Shown piece by piece: positions 16,735 through 25,065 of a DNA stretch of 64,000 nt (position 1 is the first letter of the stretch; the number at the start of each line of letters is the position of its first letter). Origin of the DNA: Terriglobia bacterium (GTDB lineage: Bacteria; Acidobacteriota; Terriglobia; JAJPHL01); assembly GCA_021325275.1 (NCBI GenBank), contig JAJPHL010000011.1, forward strand, positions 1-64,000, written 5' to 3'. Below the pieces are notes generated by a model. It did no database searches and was not told where the DNA came from. It was given only the letters and a program-made list of their open reading frames with translations. Position numbers and translations under genes: made by a program.

Positions 16735-17049
16735 CTACCCGTGAAATGCCGTATAGAAAAAGTAGCTGGTGGCCGCCAAACTCAGCGCCAGCATCATTCC
16801 CGATGGCATGAACGAACGGGTCTTCAGAAATCGGATCAGAAAAACCACCGTCAGCAATCCTGCGACGCCGCCGGCGACGTACAATCCGTGGACTTCATTT
16901 CCGAAAAGCCACGCCGACGATGCCAGCACGAGTGCGCTGACCACGCCCGCAATCAGCGACGGCTTGCTGCCCGCCTTCAGGTATCCTATCAAACCGCCGG
17001 CAAAGACAATGGTGGCGTAAACGAGTATGAGAACGATCGGCAAAGGCAT
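16735..17049 (-). CDS. Small TMEM14/UPF0136-like membrane protein
   Basis: This 104-residue protein has four predicted membrane helices. It includes the family-like elements GGLIGYLKAGSKPSLIAG, GGVAGLLTVVFLIRFLKTRSFMPSGMMLALS and a hydrophobic C-terminus. These match the TMEM14 (UPF0136) fold, whose bacterial role is unknown. The ATG at 17049 gives the usual short N-terminus. Longer in-frame starts would run across the divergent promoter region and into the acetyltransferase gene. It lies 17 bases upstream of the PilZ gene on the same strand, so the two may be cotranscribed. Confidence 0.82.
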   Translation of the reverse strand: MPLPIVLILVYATIVFAGGLIGYLKAGSKPSLIAGVVSALVLASSAWLFGNEVHGLYVAGGVAGLLTVVFLIRFLKTRSFMPSGMMLALSLAATSYFFYTAFHG

Positions 17050-17145
17050 GGCGACAAGATATCGTTCCCCGCAGCCTGAGTCAAGGCGCGAGCGTTCTGG
17101 TGAGCCGCGATCCATCGCGGCCCGATTTCGATAAACTGTTCTTAC

Positions 17146-17595
17146 GTGAGAATTCGCGACTATCGGTCCGAGGATTTTGACGCATTGTGCGAAATCGATC
17201 GCCAATGCTTTCCGCCGGGCATTGCCTATTCCGCCGACGACATCGCCATGTCGCTGTTGCAACCCGGCGCGTTCGCGCTCATAGGCGAGGAAGCCAACGA
17301 CATCGCCGGATTTATTCTGGCGCTGCGGCAGCGCGGCGTGAACAGTCACATCATCACCATCGACGTGCTCCACCCGCACCGGCGCTCGGGACTCGGCACG
17401 CTGCTTCTATCGGCGGCGCACGATCGCCTCCGCGGCTTGGGCGCAAAACGCGTGGTGCTGGAGGCGGCGGTGGAAAACACACCGGCCCACGCGTTCTATC
17501 TGAAACACGGATACCGCATCACCCGGCGGTTGAAACATTACTATCAGGATCAGGGCGACGCTTGGGAGATGGTGAAAGAATTTACAGCAACTTAG
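17146..17595 (+). CDS. GNAT-family N-acetyltransferase, RimI-like
   Basis: This 149-residue protein has the acetyl-CoA-binding loop HRRSGLGTLLL (about residues 77-87). It also has the RimI-like elements EDFDALCEIDRQCFPPG at the N-terminus and VENTPAHAFYLKHGYRITRRLKHYY near the C-terminus. The family transfers acetyl groups to amines, and RimI relatives modify protein N-termini. The true substrate is unknown. The start is GTG (17146). Its 3 prime end overlaps the convergent Kir channel gene by 14 bases. Confidence 0.87.
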   Translation: MRIRDYRSEDFDALCEIDRQCFPPGIAYSADDIAMSLLQPGAFALIGEEANDIAGFILALRQRGVNSHIITIDVLHPHRRSGLGTLLLSAAHDRLRGLGAKRVVLEAAVENTPAHAFYLKHGYRITRRLKHYYQDQGDAWEMVKEFTAT

Positions 17596-18583
17596 CCGGC
17601 TCTCCGGCGCGCGGCAGCACGGCGGGTTCAACGTCGTGGAGTTTCTTGAGATCGATGGTCACCACGCCATCGTCCGACGGCAGGAAAACATCCACGAATT
17701 TCGCGGCCCACGCGATTTCGCTCATCTTGTAGCTGGAACGCGCGTGCACCGTCGACGCATACGTCTCGTCGGTGGCGGTCAACAGGATCGTGAACTCCGC
17801 GTCGCTGGCCTTGAGTTGCTCCGGCGTCCAGCCCCACATCGGACTCGATTCGTCGATCGGATGCACCACCACCCAGTGCAGCGGAAAAAACTGGACTTTC
17901 CTGCGCTCCAGGTCCAACGTGTAAAAGGCGCGCTTCTCCTCACCGTCTTTCTTTTCGATCCGCCCCAAGTTCACCGTCGCCTCCACGCCGATCAGTTGAT
18001 TCGTGCGCGCGTTAGCGATGCGAAACATGAACGCGGTGATGCCGCGATACGGCGCGATCACCGCCTTGTGGCTGAAAATAATTTGCGCGGTCGGGCGCGA
18101 GAAACGCGCGAAAACGATCCCCGTGATGATCGCGAAGCCCATCAACCCGGCCAGCGACTCGATCGTGACCATCACGTTCGCCGCGATGCTCCGCGGACTG
18201 ATGTGCCCGTACCCGATGGTGGCGAGCGTCTGCACGCTGAAGAAAAACGATTCGAGAAAGTGCGCCGGCCGGGTCTTGCCTTGCGCGCCGGCAAAGGCGT
18301 CCGGCCCACAGAGATAATATCCTGTCGCGAAAACAACGTTGGTGACGAGATACGTGCCCGCCGTGAGCATGGTGAAACGGAATAGCGACAAATTCAGCAG
18401 CCAGTGAAAAACATTCAACGACTCCAGCAGCGATTGCCCGCGCCGCCGCACATTGAACGAGCCGTCGTGATTCAGGAAGCGGAGTCCACGCGTGTTGGCA
18501 ACGCGAGAGCCGACGCCAAGATCCTTGTCGAGATCTTCGCGGCGTGGAATCGCCTGCTGCGGTGTGGGAGCGCCGGTGGCCAT
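17582..18583 (-). CDS. Inward-rectifier (Kir) potassium channel
   Basis: This 333-residue protein has the KirBac plan: a slide-helix region, first helix about 71-92, a pore helix with the selectivity filter TIGYGH (122-127), second helix about 134-158, and a C-terminal immunoglobulin-like domain. The latter includes the typical RIANARTNQLIGVEATVNL and LHWVVVHPIDESSPMWG segments. It would form a tetrameric K+ channel in the inner membrane. Its ATG shares one base with the stop codon of the oxidoreductase gene upstream (TAATG at 18581-18585), so it is probably translated by coupling from that message. Confidence 0.95.
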   Translation of the reverse strand: MATGAPTPQQAIPRREDLDKDLGVGSRVANTRGLRFLNHDGSFNVRRRGQSLLESLNVFHWLLNLSLFRFTMLTAGTYLVTNVVFATGYYLCGPDAFAGAQGKTRPAHFLESFFFSVQTLATIGYGHISPRSIAANVMVTIESLAGLMGFAIITGIVFARFSRPTAQIIFSHKAVIAPYRGITAFMFRIANARTNQLIGVEATVNLGRIEKKDGEEKRAFYTLDLERRKVQFFPLHWVVVHPIDESSPMWGWTPEQLKASDAEFTILLTATDETYASTVHARSSYKMSEIAWAAKFVDVFLPSDDGVVTIDLKKLHDVEPAVLPRAGEPAKLL

Positions 18584-19671
18584 TATTTTTTCGCCTGAAG
18601 CCAGCTTTCAATTGGACGTTTCGGAAACGCCGGACGATACGGAAAATCGATGCGGCGCCCCGTGGCGGCCGATTCGTAGGCCGCGAACATCACTTCCAAA
18701 ACGATGCGGCCGTCGTCCGCCGTTTCGATCGGCGTGGCTTTGCCGCGCACACAATCCAGGAAGTGGCGCATCTCCTGCGGATAACCGTATTGCCAGTTTT
18801 CCTCGAAGATCGTATGGCTCCATCCCTTGGTGGTTTCCGCTTTCTCGACGGCGTAACCGAATCCCGTGCGGCTGTATACCTGCATCGCCGATCCCAACAC
18901 GATGTCGCAGTAGACCACGCCTTCGGTCCCGAAAATCTCGGCGCAATCTTCGATGCCGCCGGGCTTGGCCCAGCTATCTTCCACTTGCGCGATTTGTCCG
19001 CCTTCGAATTCCACGGTGAACAGCGAGCAATCGTCGGCGCGCGTGCGCGATTTGTGCACGTACGTCCCGCAGGTCGCCGTGACGCTTTTCACTTTGGGCT
19101 TGCCGAAGATCCAGCGCGCAAACTCGAAGCCATGACATCCCATGTCGAGGAGCGCGCCGCCGCCCGAGCGGTCGACGTCCCAAAACCAATCGGAGTGCGG
19201 TCCCCAATGTTTCTCGTATTGGCGGACCCAGTACGGCCGACCGATGCCGCCTTCGTCGACAAGTTTCTTCGCGCGCACATATTTCGGCGCGAACAGCAGG
19301 CATTCGGCGTAGAGCAACAGCACACCGGCCTTGCGGCATGCTTCGATCATGCGATCGGCTTCCTCCAGATTCATGGCCAGCGGCTTTTCGACGACAATGT
19401 GCTTCCCCGCCGCGGCGGCTTGCTCGACCATTGTGCAGTGCAAATAATTCGGTACGGAAATGCAGACCAGCTCGATGTCTTTGCGCGCCAAAAGCTGCTG
19501 GTGATCCGTGTAGGCGTAGGGAATGTGGTAGCGACGCGTGAATTCCTCCACGTGCGCGCGCGTAGGCGACGCCGCGGCGACCACTTCGGCGTCCGGCACT
19601 CGCTCAAACGCTTCGATGTGCAGCGTGGCCCCGAACTGCGAGCCAATCAAACCGATTTTCACTTTGGACAT
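18583..19671 (-). CDS. Gfo/Idh/MocA-family NAD(P)-dependent oxidoreductase
   Basis: This 362-residue protein has an N-terminal Rossmann fold with KIGLIGSQFGATLHIEAF and the family signature EKPLAMNLEEADRMIEAC near 120-137. The C-terminal substrate domain includes GALLDMGCHGFEFARW. EKP is the standard cofactor-site motif, and the histidine in MGCHGFE fits the catalytic position. The family oxidises or reduces sugars and inositols. The precise substrate is unknown. It is followed by the Kir channel at a one-base stop/start overlap, and the iterated hairpin 19687-19764 lies just before its start. Confidence 0.9.
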   Translation of the reverse strand: MSKVKIGLIGSQFGATLHIEAFERVPDAEVVAAASPTRAHVEEFTRRYHIPYAYTDHQQLLARKDIELVCISVPNYLHCTMVEQAAAAGKHIVVEKPLAMNLEEADRMIEACRKAGVLLLYAECLLFAPKYVRAKKLVDEGGIGRPYWVRQYEKHWGPHSDWFWDVDRSGGGALLDMGCHGFEFARWIFGKPKVKSVTATCGTYVHKSRTRADDCSLFTVEFEGGQIAQVEDSWAKPGGIEDCAEIFGTEGVVYCDIVLGSAMQVYSRTGFGYAVEKAETTKGWSHTIFEENWQYGYPQEMRHFLDCVRGKATPIETADDGRIVLEVMFAAYESAATGRRIDFPYRPAFPKRPIESWLQAKK

Positions 19672-19686
19672 GCGGATATTTTAACT

Positions 19687-19764
19687 GCAACCGCAGATGA
19701 ACGCAGATGAACGCAGATAAAAACTCGATCTTATCTGCGTTCATCTGCGTGCATCTGCGGTTGC
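19687..19764. repeat. Long intergenic hairpin of CGCAGATGAA units
   Basis: The 34-base arms 19687-19720 and 19731-19764 pair with a single mismatch around a 10-base loop. Each arm holds three copies of CGCAGAT(G/A)A. It lies 7 bases after the prfA stop and 15 bases before the oxidoreductase start, both on the minus strand. No T-run follows it in that direction. Confidence 0.88.
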
Positions 19765-19771
19765 TTTTGTC

Positions 19772-20860
19772 TTATGCCGCGTCGCCGAGTTCCGCTTTCA
19801 GTTTCTCGGCGTGATCGTGCTCGATCAACGCGTCGATGAAGGGCTGAAGATGGCCGTCCATCACCGAATCGAGCTGGTGCAGCGTCAGGCCGATTCGATG
19901 ATCGGTGCAGCGATTTTGCGGAAAGTTGTAGGTGCGAATTTTTTCGCTGCGGTCGCCCGAGCCGACCTGCGATTTGCGTTGTTTCGCCATTTCCGCGGCT
20001 TGTTTTTCCTGCTCCATTTCGTACAAGCGCGCGCGCAGCACGCGCATGGCCTTGGCGCGATTCTTGATCTGCGATTTTTCGTCCTGGCAGCTCACCACCG
20101 TATTCGTCGGCAAGTGCGTGATGCGCACCGCCGAGTACGTCGTGTTCACCGATTGTCCGCCGGGACCCGAGGAACAAAACGTATCGACGCGGATGTCCTT
20201 GGCCTCAATCTCGATTTCGATTTCCTCGGCTTCCGGCATCACCGCCACGGTGATCGCCGAGGTGTGCACGCGTCCTTGTTGCTCGGTCTTCGGCACGCGC
20301 TGCACGCGATGCACGCCGCTTTCGTATTTCAGCTTGCCGTAGACGCCGCGTCCTTCGATGAGCGCCACCACTTCCTTCAGTCCGCCGATTTCCGAGAAGC
20401 TCGAGGAAAGTTCTTCCACCTTCCAGCGCTGCGTTTCCGCATAACGCACGTACATGCGCATGACTTCGGCTGCGAACAAGGTCGCTTCGTCGCCACCCGT
20501 GCCGGCGCGGATTTCCAGCACCACGTTGTTGTCGTCGTGCGGATCGCGCGGCAACAGCAGGACTTTGAGTTCCTGCTCCGCGGCCGCGGATCGGGTGGTG
20601 AGTCCGGCCAATTCCTCGCGCGCCATCGCTTGCATCTCAGGATCGTTCTCCGCGAGCATGGCCTGCGCGCCGGCCGTCTCCTCCTGAATCGCCTTCCACT
20701 CGCGATATTTTTCCACCAGCGTGTTCAAATCGGCGTGCGCGCGCGCCGTCTTCTGGAAGCGCGCGCCGTCGGCCAGCACGGCAGGATCGGAAAGCTGCGC
20801 CGTCAGGTCGTTGAGGCGCGACTCCATTGTGTCGAGCTTGGAAATCAGTTTCGGGTCCAT
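19772..20860 (-). CDS. prfA: Peptide chain release factor 1
   Basis: This 362-residue protein recognises UAA and UAG stop codons and triggers release of the nascent chain. The PxT anticodon-like motif (PKT, 190-192) in [22 protein letters not shown] marks it as RF1, not RF2. The catalytic GGQ lies at 234-236 within [12 protein letters not shown]. The length is normal for the family. DUF1385 lies directly upstream on the same strand, an arrangement seen in many bacteria. Confidence 0.98.
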   Translation of the reverse strand: MDPKLISKLDTMESRLNDLTAQLSDPAVLADGARFQKTARAHADLNTLVEKYREWKAIQEETAGAQAMLAENDPEMQAMAREELAGLTTRSAAAEQELKVLLLPRDPHDDNNVVLEIRAGTGGDEATLFAAEVMRMYVRYAETQRWKVEELSSSFSEIGGLKEVVALIEGRGVYGKLKYESGVHRVQRVPKTEQQGRVHTSAITVAVMPEAEEIEIEIEAKDIRVDTFCSSGPGGQSVNTTYSAVRITHLPTNTVVSCQDEKSQIKNRAKAMRVLRARLYEMEQEKQAAEMAKQRKSQVGSGDRSEKIRTYNFPQNRCTDHRIGLTLHQLDSVMDGHLQPFIDALIEHDHAEKLKAELGDAA

Positions 20861-20937
20861 TGGGGTGCCCTTGCTTAAAGTGCTCCGATTGAAATGTCGG
20901 GAAAAGTGCGACGGAAAACGGTATGGCGGGGGCGACC

Positions 20938-21963
20938 CTAGGCAATCACCAGCTCGCCACCCTGTTGTTTTTCCAACTCCATGGCGTGATCGAGCGCGTG
21001 AATCGCGATCTCCAACTGATCGTCGGAGGGTTCCTGCGTGGTGATCTTTTGCAGCCAGAGGCCCGGCTTCACGAGCGACGCCCAGAGCGATCCCTGGCGG
21101 CGCGCGGCGAAGCGGATCAACTCGTAGCTGAGCGCCACGATCAGGGGCAGCAGCAAGACGCGCGTCAGCAGGCGCGCCACGAATCCGTCGAACGGCACCA
21201 GCGCGTACACCGGAATCGAGATCAGCATGATCACCAGCATGAAGCTCGTTCCGCAGCGCGGATGCAAGGTGATGAAGCGGCGCGCGTTGTTCACGTTGAC
21301 GTCTTGGCCCGACTCGAAGTTGAAAACCGTTTTGTGCTCCGCCCCGTGATACTCGAACAAGCGGTGCATCTCACTCCAGAGCGACAGCAGCCACAGGAAT
21401 CCCAGGAACAGCAGCAGGCGCACCACGCCGTCGGCCAGGTTGAAAACGAAATGATTGCCAATGATCGGGAAAAACTTTTGCAGTTCGGTGGTCAGGAGCA
21501 GCGGAAGGAATTTGTAGAAGCCGATAAAAAATCCAACGGAGACGAGAATGTTCACGGCCATCATCCAGCCGGGGATCTCCGCTTGTTGCTTTTCGCCGGA
21601 TGCCGGCGCGGCGGCGCCCGATTTCGCGGCGGCTTCTTTCTCCATTTCCGACTGGATCATCGTGTCGGTGGAGAATTTCAGCGAGATGACGCCCAGCGTC
21701 AAGGCTTGGCCCAGCGTCCCGAGTCCGCGCAGCAGCGGCCACTTGAAAAAGTGGTGCTTCTCCGACGGGCGCTGAATGCTCTTGCGCGTGCTGACGATTT
21801 CCCCGTCCGGTTTGCGGATCGAGATGCAATAGGAATGCGGCGAGCGCATCATGATGCCCTCGATAACCGCTTGGCCGCCCACCAGCAGCTCTTCTCCGCC
21901 CTCCATGATGGGAAGGAGTTGAGTCGCCGCCGCCAGCCGGGCTAGGATCTTGATCTTCGACAT
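20938..21963 (-). CDS. DUF1385 (YqhQ-type) membrane protein
   Basis: This 341-residue protein has the DUF1385 signatures [18 protein letters not shown] near the N-terminus, [14 protein letters not shown] in the middle and [18 protein letters not shown] before the last helices. It contains several membrane helices and conserved histidines (EYHGAEHK), which could bind metal. The biochemical role is unknown. It precedes prfA on the same strand, a frequent conserved neighbourhood. The ATG at 21963 was chosen because the signature starts soon after it; an in-frame extension to 22158 runs into the divergent neighbour. Confidence 0.93.
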   Translation of the reverse strand: MSKIKILARLAAATQLLPIMEGGEELLVGGQAVIEGIMMRSPHSYCISIRKPDGEIVSTRKSIQRPSEKHHFFKWPLLRGLGTLGQALTLGVISLKFSTDTMIQSEMEKEAAAKSGAAAPASGEKQQAEIPGWMMAVNILVSVGFFIGFYKFLPLLLTTELQKFFPIIGNHFVFNLADGVVRLLLFLGFLWLLSLWSEMHRLFEYHGAEHKTVFNFESGQDVNVNNARRFITLHPRCGTSFMLVIMLISIPVYALVPFDGFVARLLTRVLLLPLIVALSYELIRFAARRQGSLWASLVKPGLWLQKITTQEPSDDQLEIAIHALDHAMELEKQQGGELVIA

Positions 21964-22019
21964 AACCTTCTTATTATAACAGACGAGTTCGCGCGATGGC
22001 GTGCGGTACAATTTCACCC

Positions 22020-22349
22020 ATGTCCGCACGAGCGCTTTGCTTGTTTCTCTTACTTGGGCTTGCACCCACCGCCCCTCAGCAGAATCAATCGGCCCCGAAG
22101 CCCCAAAGGCCGCCCGCCGAGGCCACGCAGCCGGAGGATTCGCCCAACAATCCCGCAACGCCCGCGAAGCTGCTCAAGTGGCAGTATGATGCCACGCTGA
22201 AGGACATCGACCGGCTCGTAACGCTCACGGCCGAGATCAGAAAAGACGTGGAAAAGGCCGGCGAAAACGTTCTGCCGGTTAGCACGCTCAAGAAACTTGA
22301 GGAAGTCGAAAGGTTGTCGCGCAAGATCCGCGGGCGGATCAAGCAATAA
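22020..22349 (+). CDS. Small secreted protein with helical C-terminus
   Basis: This 109-residue protein has a signal peptide (SARALCLFLLLGLAPTAP), a proline- and glutamine-rich linker, then a charged helical segment (DATLKDIDRLVTLTAEIRKDVEKA, STLKKLEEVERLSRKIRGRIKQ) likely to form a coiled coil. No family with a known function is recognised. It is divergent from DUF1385, whose start lies 56 bases away. It meets the quinoprotein gene tail to tail across the hairpin at 22353-22437. Confidence 0.7.
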   Translation: MSARALCLFLLLGLAPTAPQQNQSAPKPQRPPAEATQPEDSPNNPATPAKLLKWQYDATLKDIDRLVTLTAEIRKDVEKAGENVLPVSTLKKLEEVERLSRKIRGRIKQ

Positions 22350-22352
22350 AGG

Positions 22353-22437
22353 CGGTTTTCTTCAACGCAGAGAACGCAGAGGCGCAGAGAAAACCTGGTT
22401 TCTCTGCGCCTCTGCGTTCTCTGCGTTGAAAAAACCG
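22353..22437. repeat. Long hairpin of CGCAGAGAA units between convergent genes
   Basis: The cores 22361-22392 and 22399-22430 are perfect 32-base reverse complements around a 6-base loop, and the flanking CGGTTTT / AAAACCG extends the stem. Units are AACGCAGAG, AACGCAGAG and GCGCAGAG. It lies between two convergent stop codons (22349 and 22445) and may serve both as a terminator. Confidence 0.88.
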
Positions 22438-22444
22438 TCAGCCG

Positions 22445-24148
22445 CTAATTCAAAACGAAGGAAAAGATCGCATCGCCCGCCGCTACCAGCAAGACCTGAT
22501 GGCCGTCGAGCATGTACGTTTCCGGCGCGTTCGACACTCCACCGATTCGCGAATGCCACAGCGGTTTGCCCGTCGCCGGATCGTAGGCCACTAAATTCCC
22601 GCTGGGATCGCCGCCGAAAAGCAGCCGGCCTGCGGTGGTGAGCAATCCGTTGGTCAAACCGCTGCCGCCGGGATACTCGTGACGCCAGGCGATTTTTCCG
22701 GTGGTGGGATTAATCGCCGTCAAAAAACTTCCCATGCTGCCGACGCCGAGTTCGTCCTTGCCGCCCAAACCCATCGCGCCGCGTGGATCGGTTTCCGTCA
22801 AGTAATACATCGCGTAGCGATCCGCTTGCGGCACGTAGAACAATCCCGTGTCGGGCGAATAGGCGGGCGGCGGCCAATTCGTGGCGCCGCCGTTGTCGGG
22901 TGAGATCAGCGATCCGCCGATATCGAAGTCCTTCGCCGGGATGCGCACCGGCTGACCTGCTTTGTTCAGCGCCGGCTCCGCCCAATTCACCGAATCCGAC
23001 CACTTGAAGGATACGAGACGCTCGCCGGTCAAGCGATCGAGCGTGAAATAGTAGCCGTTGCGCGACGCATGCGCCACCATCTTGCGCGGCTTGCCTTGGA
23101 AAATGCCGTCGAAGATGATCGGCGTTTGCCCGGCGTCCCAATCGTGCGTATCGTGCGGCGACACCTGGTAATACCACTTGAGTTTCCCCGTCTCCACGTC
23201 GATAGCGACGATGGAGCACGTGTAGAGATTCGCGCCTTCCCCGCGCGACGCCGACGTGTACGCCGGCGTGGGATTGCCCGTGCCCGCGATGTACAAATGC
23301 GTCTCGGGATCGTATGCGCCCGGCACCCACATCTGCCCGCCGCCGTGACGCGCGGCGTCGAGATTCGCCCACGTCTCGAGTCCCGCATCGCCCGGCTCGT
23401 GCGGCGTGGACCACCAGATCCACTGGCGTTTGCCGGTCTCGGGATCGAACGATTGCAGGAATCCCGGGGCGTCCAGATCGTCGCCGGTACCGACGAGCAC
23501 ATGGTCGCCGACGACGATCGGCGCCATGGTCGAAAAATATTGCTGCACGAAATCGGCGATCGGCACGTGCCACTTTTCCTTGCCGGTGCGCGAATCGAGG
23601 CAGATCAAATAGTCGTCGGGCGTTTCGAAATAGAGCCATGTCTTCCACATGCCCATGCCGCGATTGCCGATGTGTGTGCCGCCGCGCGTCTTCCAGAAAT
23701 AATGCCAAAGCACGCGGCCGTCGCGCGCGTCCAGCGCCCAGGCGTTGTCCGGCGACGACACATAGAGCATGCCGTCAACCTCCAGGATCGACGCGCGGAT
23801 GTTGACGCCCGTGCCAGAATCCGCGGTGCCATCGCCGCCGACGACCAACGGCGTCTCTTCGCCGCCTCCACCTCGACCACCTCGGCCGCCACGGCCGCCG
23901 CCCGCGCCGCCCTCGCCCGCCGTCAACCGGATGACCCATCCCAGCGACAAGTTTTTCACCGTTTGCTGATTGATCAGGTTGAGCTTCGAGTAGCGTTTGG
24001 CGGAATAGTCGCCGTTGTAGGTGAGCCAATCGCTGGAAAGGGGTTTGGCAATCTGGGCGGGATCAAGACCACCCTTTTCCGGCCCTGATTCCTGCGCCGC
24101 CAATGTCAATGAAAACAGTAGAATGCCGCCGATAATGTAATGTTTCAC
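22445..24148 (-). CDS. Empty quinoprotein (PQQ-dehydrogenase fold without cofactor residues)
   Basis: This 567-residue secreted protein (signal peptide ending near residue 18) has the eight-blade propeller of methanol/ethanol quinoproteins, including repeated ALDARDG-W and DPETGK-W tryptophan-docking motifs. Key active-site features are missing. The canonical RPGDN with the catalytic Asp reads RGEGAN (about 302-307), the GGE metal ligand region reads TGDDLDAPG (221-229), and there is no vicinal Cys-Cys pair. A glycine-rich insert lies at about 78-97. I therefore doubt PQQ catalysis. From memory, NCBI annotates such acidobacterial proteins as empty quinoproteins. The GTG start overlaps the cytochrome stop by GTGA. 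Confidence 0.85.
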   Translation of the reverse strand: MKHYIIGGILLFSLTLAAQESGPEKGGLDPAQIAKPLSSDWLTYNGDYSAKRYSKLNLINQQTVKNLSLGWVIRLTAGEGGAGGGRGGRGGRGGGGEETPLVVGGDGTADSGTGVNIRASILEVDGMLYVSSPDNAWALDARDGRVLWHYFWKTRGGTHIGNRGMGMWKTWLYFETPDDYLICLDSRTGKEKWHVPIADFVQQYFSTMAPIVVGDHVLVGTGDDLDAPGFLQSFDPETGKRQWIWWSTPHEPGDAGLETWANLDAARHGGGQMWVPGAYDPETHLYIAGTGNPTPAYTSASRGEGANLYTCSIVAIDVETGKLKWYYQVSPHDTHDWDAGQTPIIFDGIFQGKPRKMVAHASRNGYYFTLDRLTGERLVSFKWSDSVNWAEPALNKAGQPVRIPAKDFDIGGSLISPDNGGATNWPPPAYSPDTGLFYVPQADRYAMYYLTETDPRGAMGLGGKDELGVGSMGSFLTAINPTTGKIAWRHEYPGGSGLTNGLLTTAGRLLFGGDPSGNLVAYDPATGKPLWHSRIGGVSNAPETYMLDGHQVLLVAAGDAIFSFVLN

Positions 24149-25050
24149 TTGAGATTCACCAGGTACGCCGTGATGTCGTGGATATCCTTGTCCGTATACT
24201 GCGGCAACAGGTACTTGTGGGGCTGAAGGGGATCGTGCACCTCGACTTTCGGCACGTTGCCGTCGCGAACGATCGTCCGGTGCATGCCGCCCGAATTGAC
24301 CACCACTTCAAAGTCGTCGATGCGGACGAGTGTTCCTTCGATTTTTTGTCCCGAAGCCAGTGTGACCGTGACGGTTGTTGGGGGCACGCTCAGCTCGCGA
24401 TTGCGTGGCGCGGGCATCAGCCAGTTCTGCTGCATCGCGCGGGGATCGGTGAACTTGGCCGAGAACCCCTTGAGATCGGCGCCGCCGGCCGCGGACTTCG
24501 CGGAGTCGCCCGTGATCGTGTGGCACGACGCGCACTTCGCGCGGAAAGCCGCTTCGCCCGCTTGGGCGTCGCCGACAACCACGCTAATGGGCCGGTTGCG
24601 CGCCGCGTCATAGCCGCTCACGCGGAACTGATGCAGGAATGCGGCGATGTCGGAGACCTGCGCGTTGCTCAGGGGCACCGCCGGCATCTTGTCCGGCACG
24701 CCGTTCTGCACGATCTTAGCGATCGCCTCGCCGTTCTTGTCGTTCAGCACGATCGAGGAGCGAATCAAACTCGGTCCGCCCGATCCGCCGCGCGCGTCCA
24801 CGCCGTGGCAGAACGTGCAGTTGGCACCCCACAGTGTTTTCCCACGCTCGATGGCCGCGGGATCCGGTTTGTCGTGCTGCGGAAACGCCTCGGCAAAGCG
24901 GCTGACCACCGGCGGCGGTTGCTGCTGCGCCGGAGGTTGGGCTTGCCCGCCGTGCGGAGCGTCGGGCGCCGCTTGTGCCGGCGGCCGTGCCGGTGGTTGT
25001 TGGCCGGCGCCTTGAAGAACCAATGTCAACAGTAGAATCGCAACGTTCAT
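24145..25050 (-). CDS. Secreted dihaem cytochrome c with an inserted beta domain
   Basis: This 301-residue protein has a signal peptide, a long Pro/Gln-rich linker (about 18-48), and two haem sites: CTFCH (78-82) and CASCH (172-176). Each begins a small cytochrome domain. Inside the second, between haem and the final helix (YTDKDIHDITAYLVNL), lies an approximately 50-residue segment (about 224-275). It contains TVTVTLASGQKIEGTLVRID, and I compare it with Sm-like beta barrels. The protein is probably a periplasmic electron carrier paired with the adjacent quinoprotein. The operon order is isomerase, cytochrome, quinoprotein. Confidence 0.88.
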   Translation of the reverse strand: MNVAILLLTLVLQGAGQQPPARPPAQAAPDAPHGGQAQPPAQQQPPPVVSRFAEAFPQHDKPDPAAIERGKTLWGANCTFCHGVDARGGSGGPSLIRSSIVLNDKNGEAIAKIVQNGVPDKMPAVPLSNAQVSDIAAFLHQFRVSGYDAARNRPISVVVGDAQAGEAAFRAKCASCHTITGDSAKSAAGGADLKGFSAKFTDPRAMQQNWLMPAPRNRELSVPPTTVTVTLASGQKIEGTLVRIDDFEVVVNSGGMHRTIVRDGNVPKVEVHDPLQPHKYLLPQYTDKDIHDITAYLVNLK

Positions 25051-25065
25051 CGCGTCAAAATCTCC

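Noticed and set aside
20923-21945. Plus-strand open frame opposite DUF1385
   Set aside because: It is His/Gln/Arg-rich shadow sequence; DUF1385 signatures are clear on the minus strand.
22445-24148. Active PQQ-dependent alcohol dehydrogenase
   Set aside because: The catalytic Asp, metal-ligand Glu region and Cys-Cys pair are all missing, so the simple functional name was not used.
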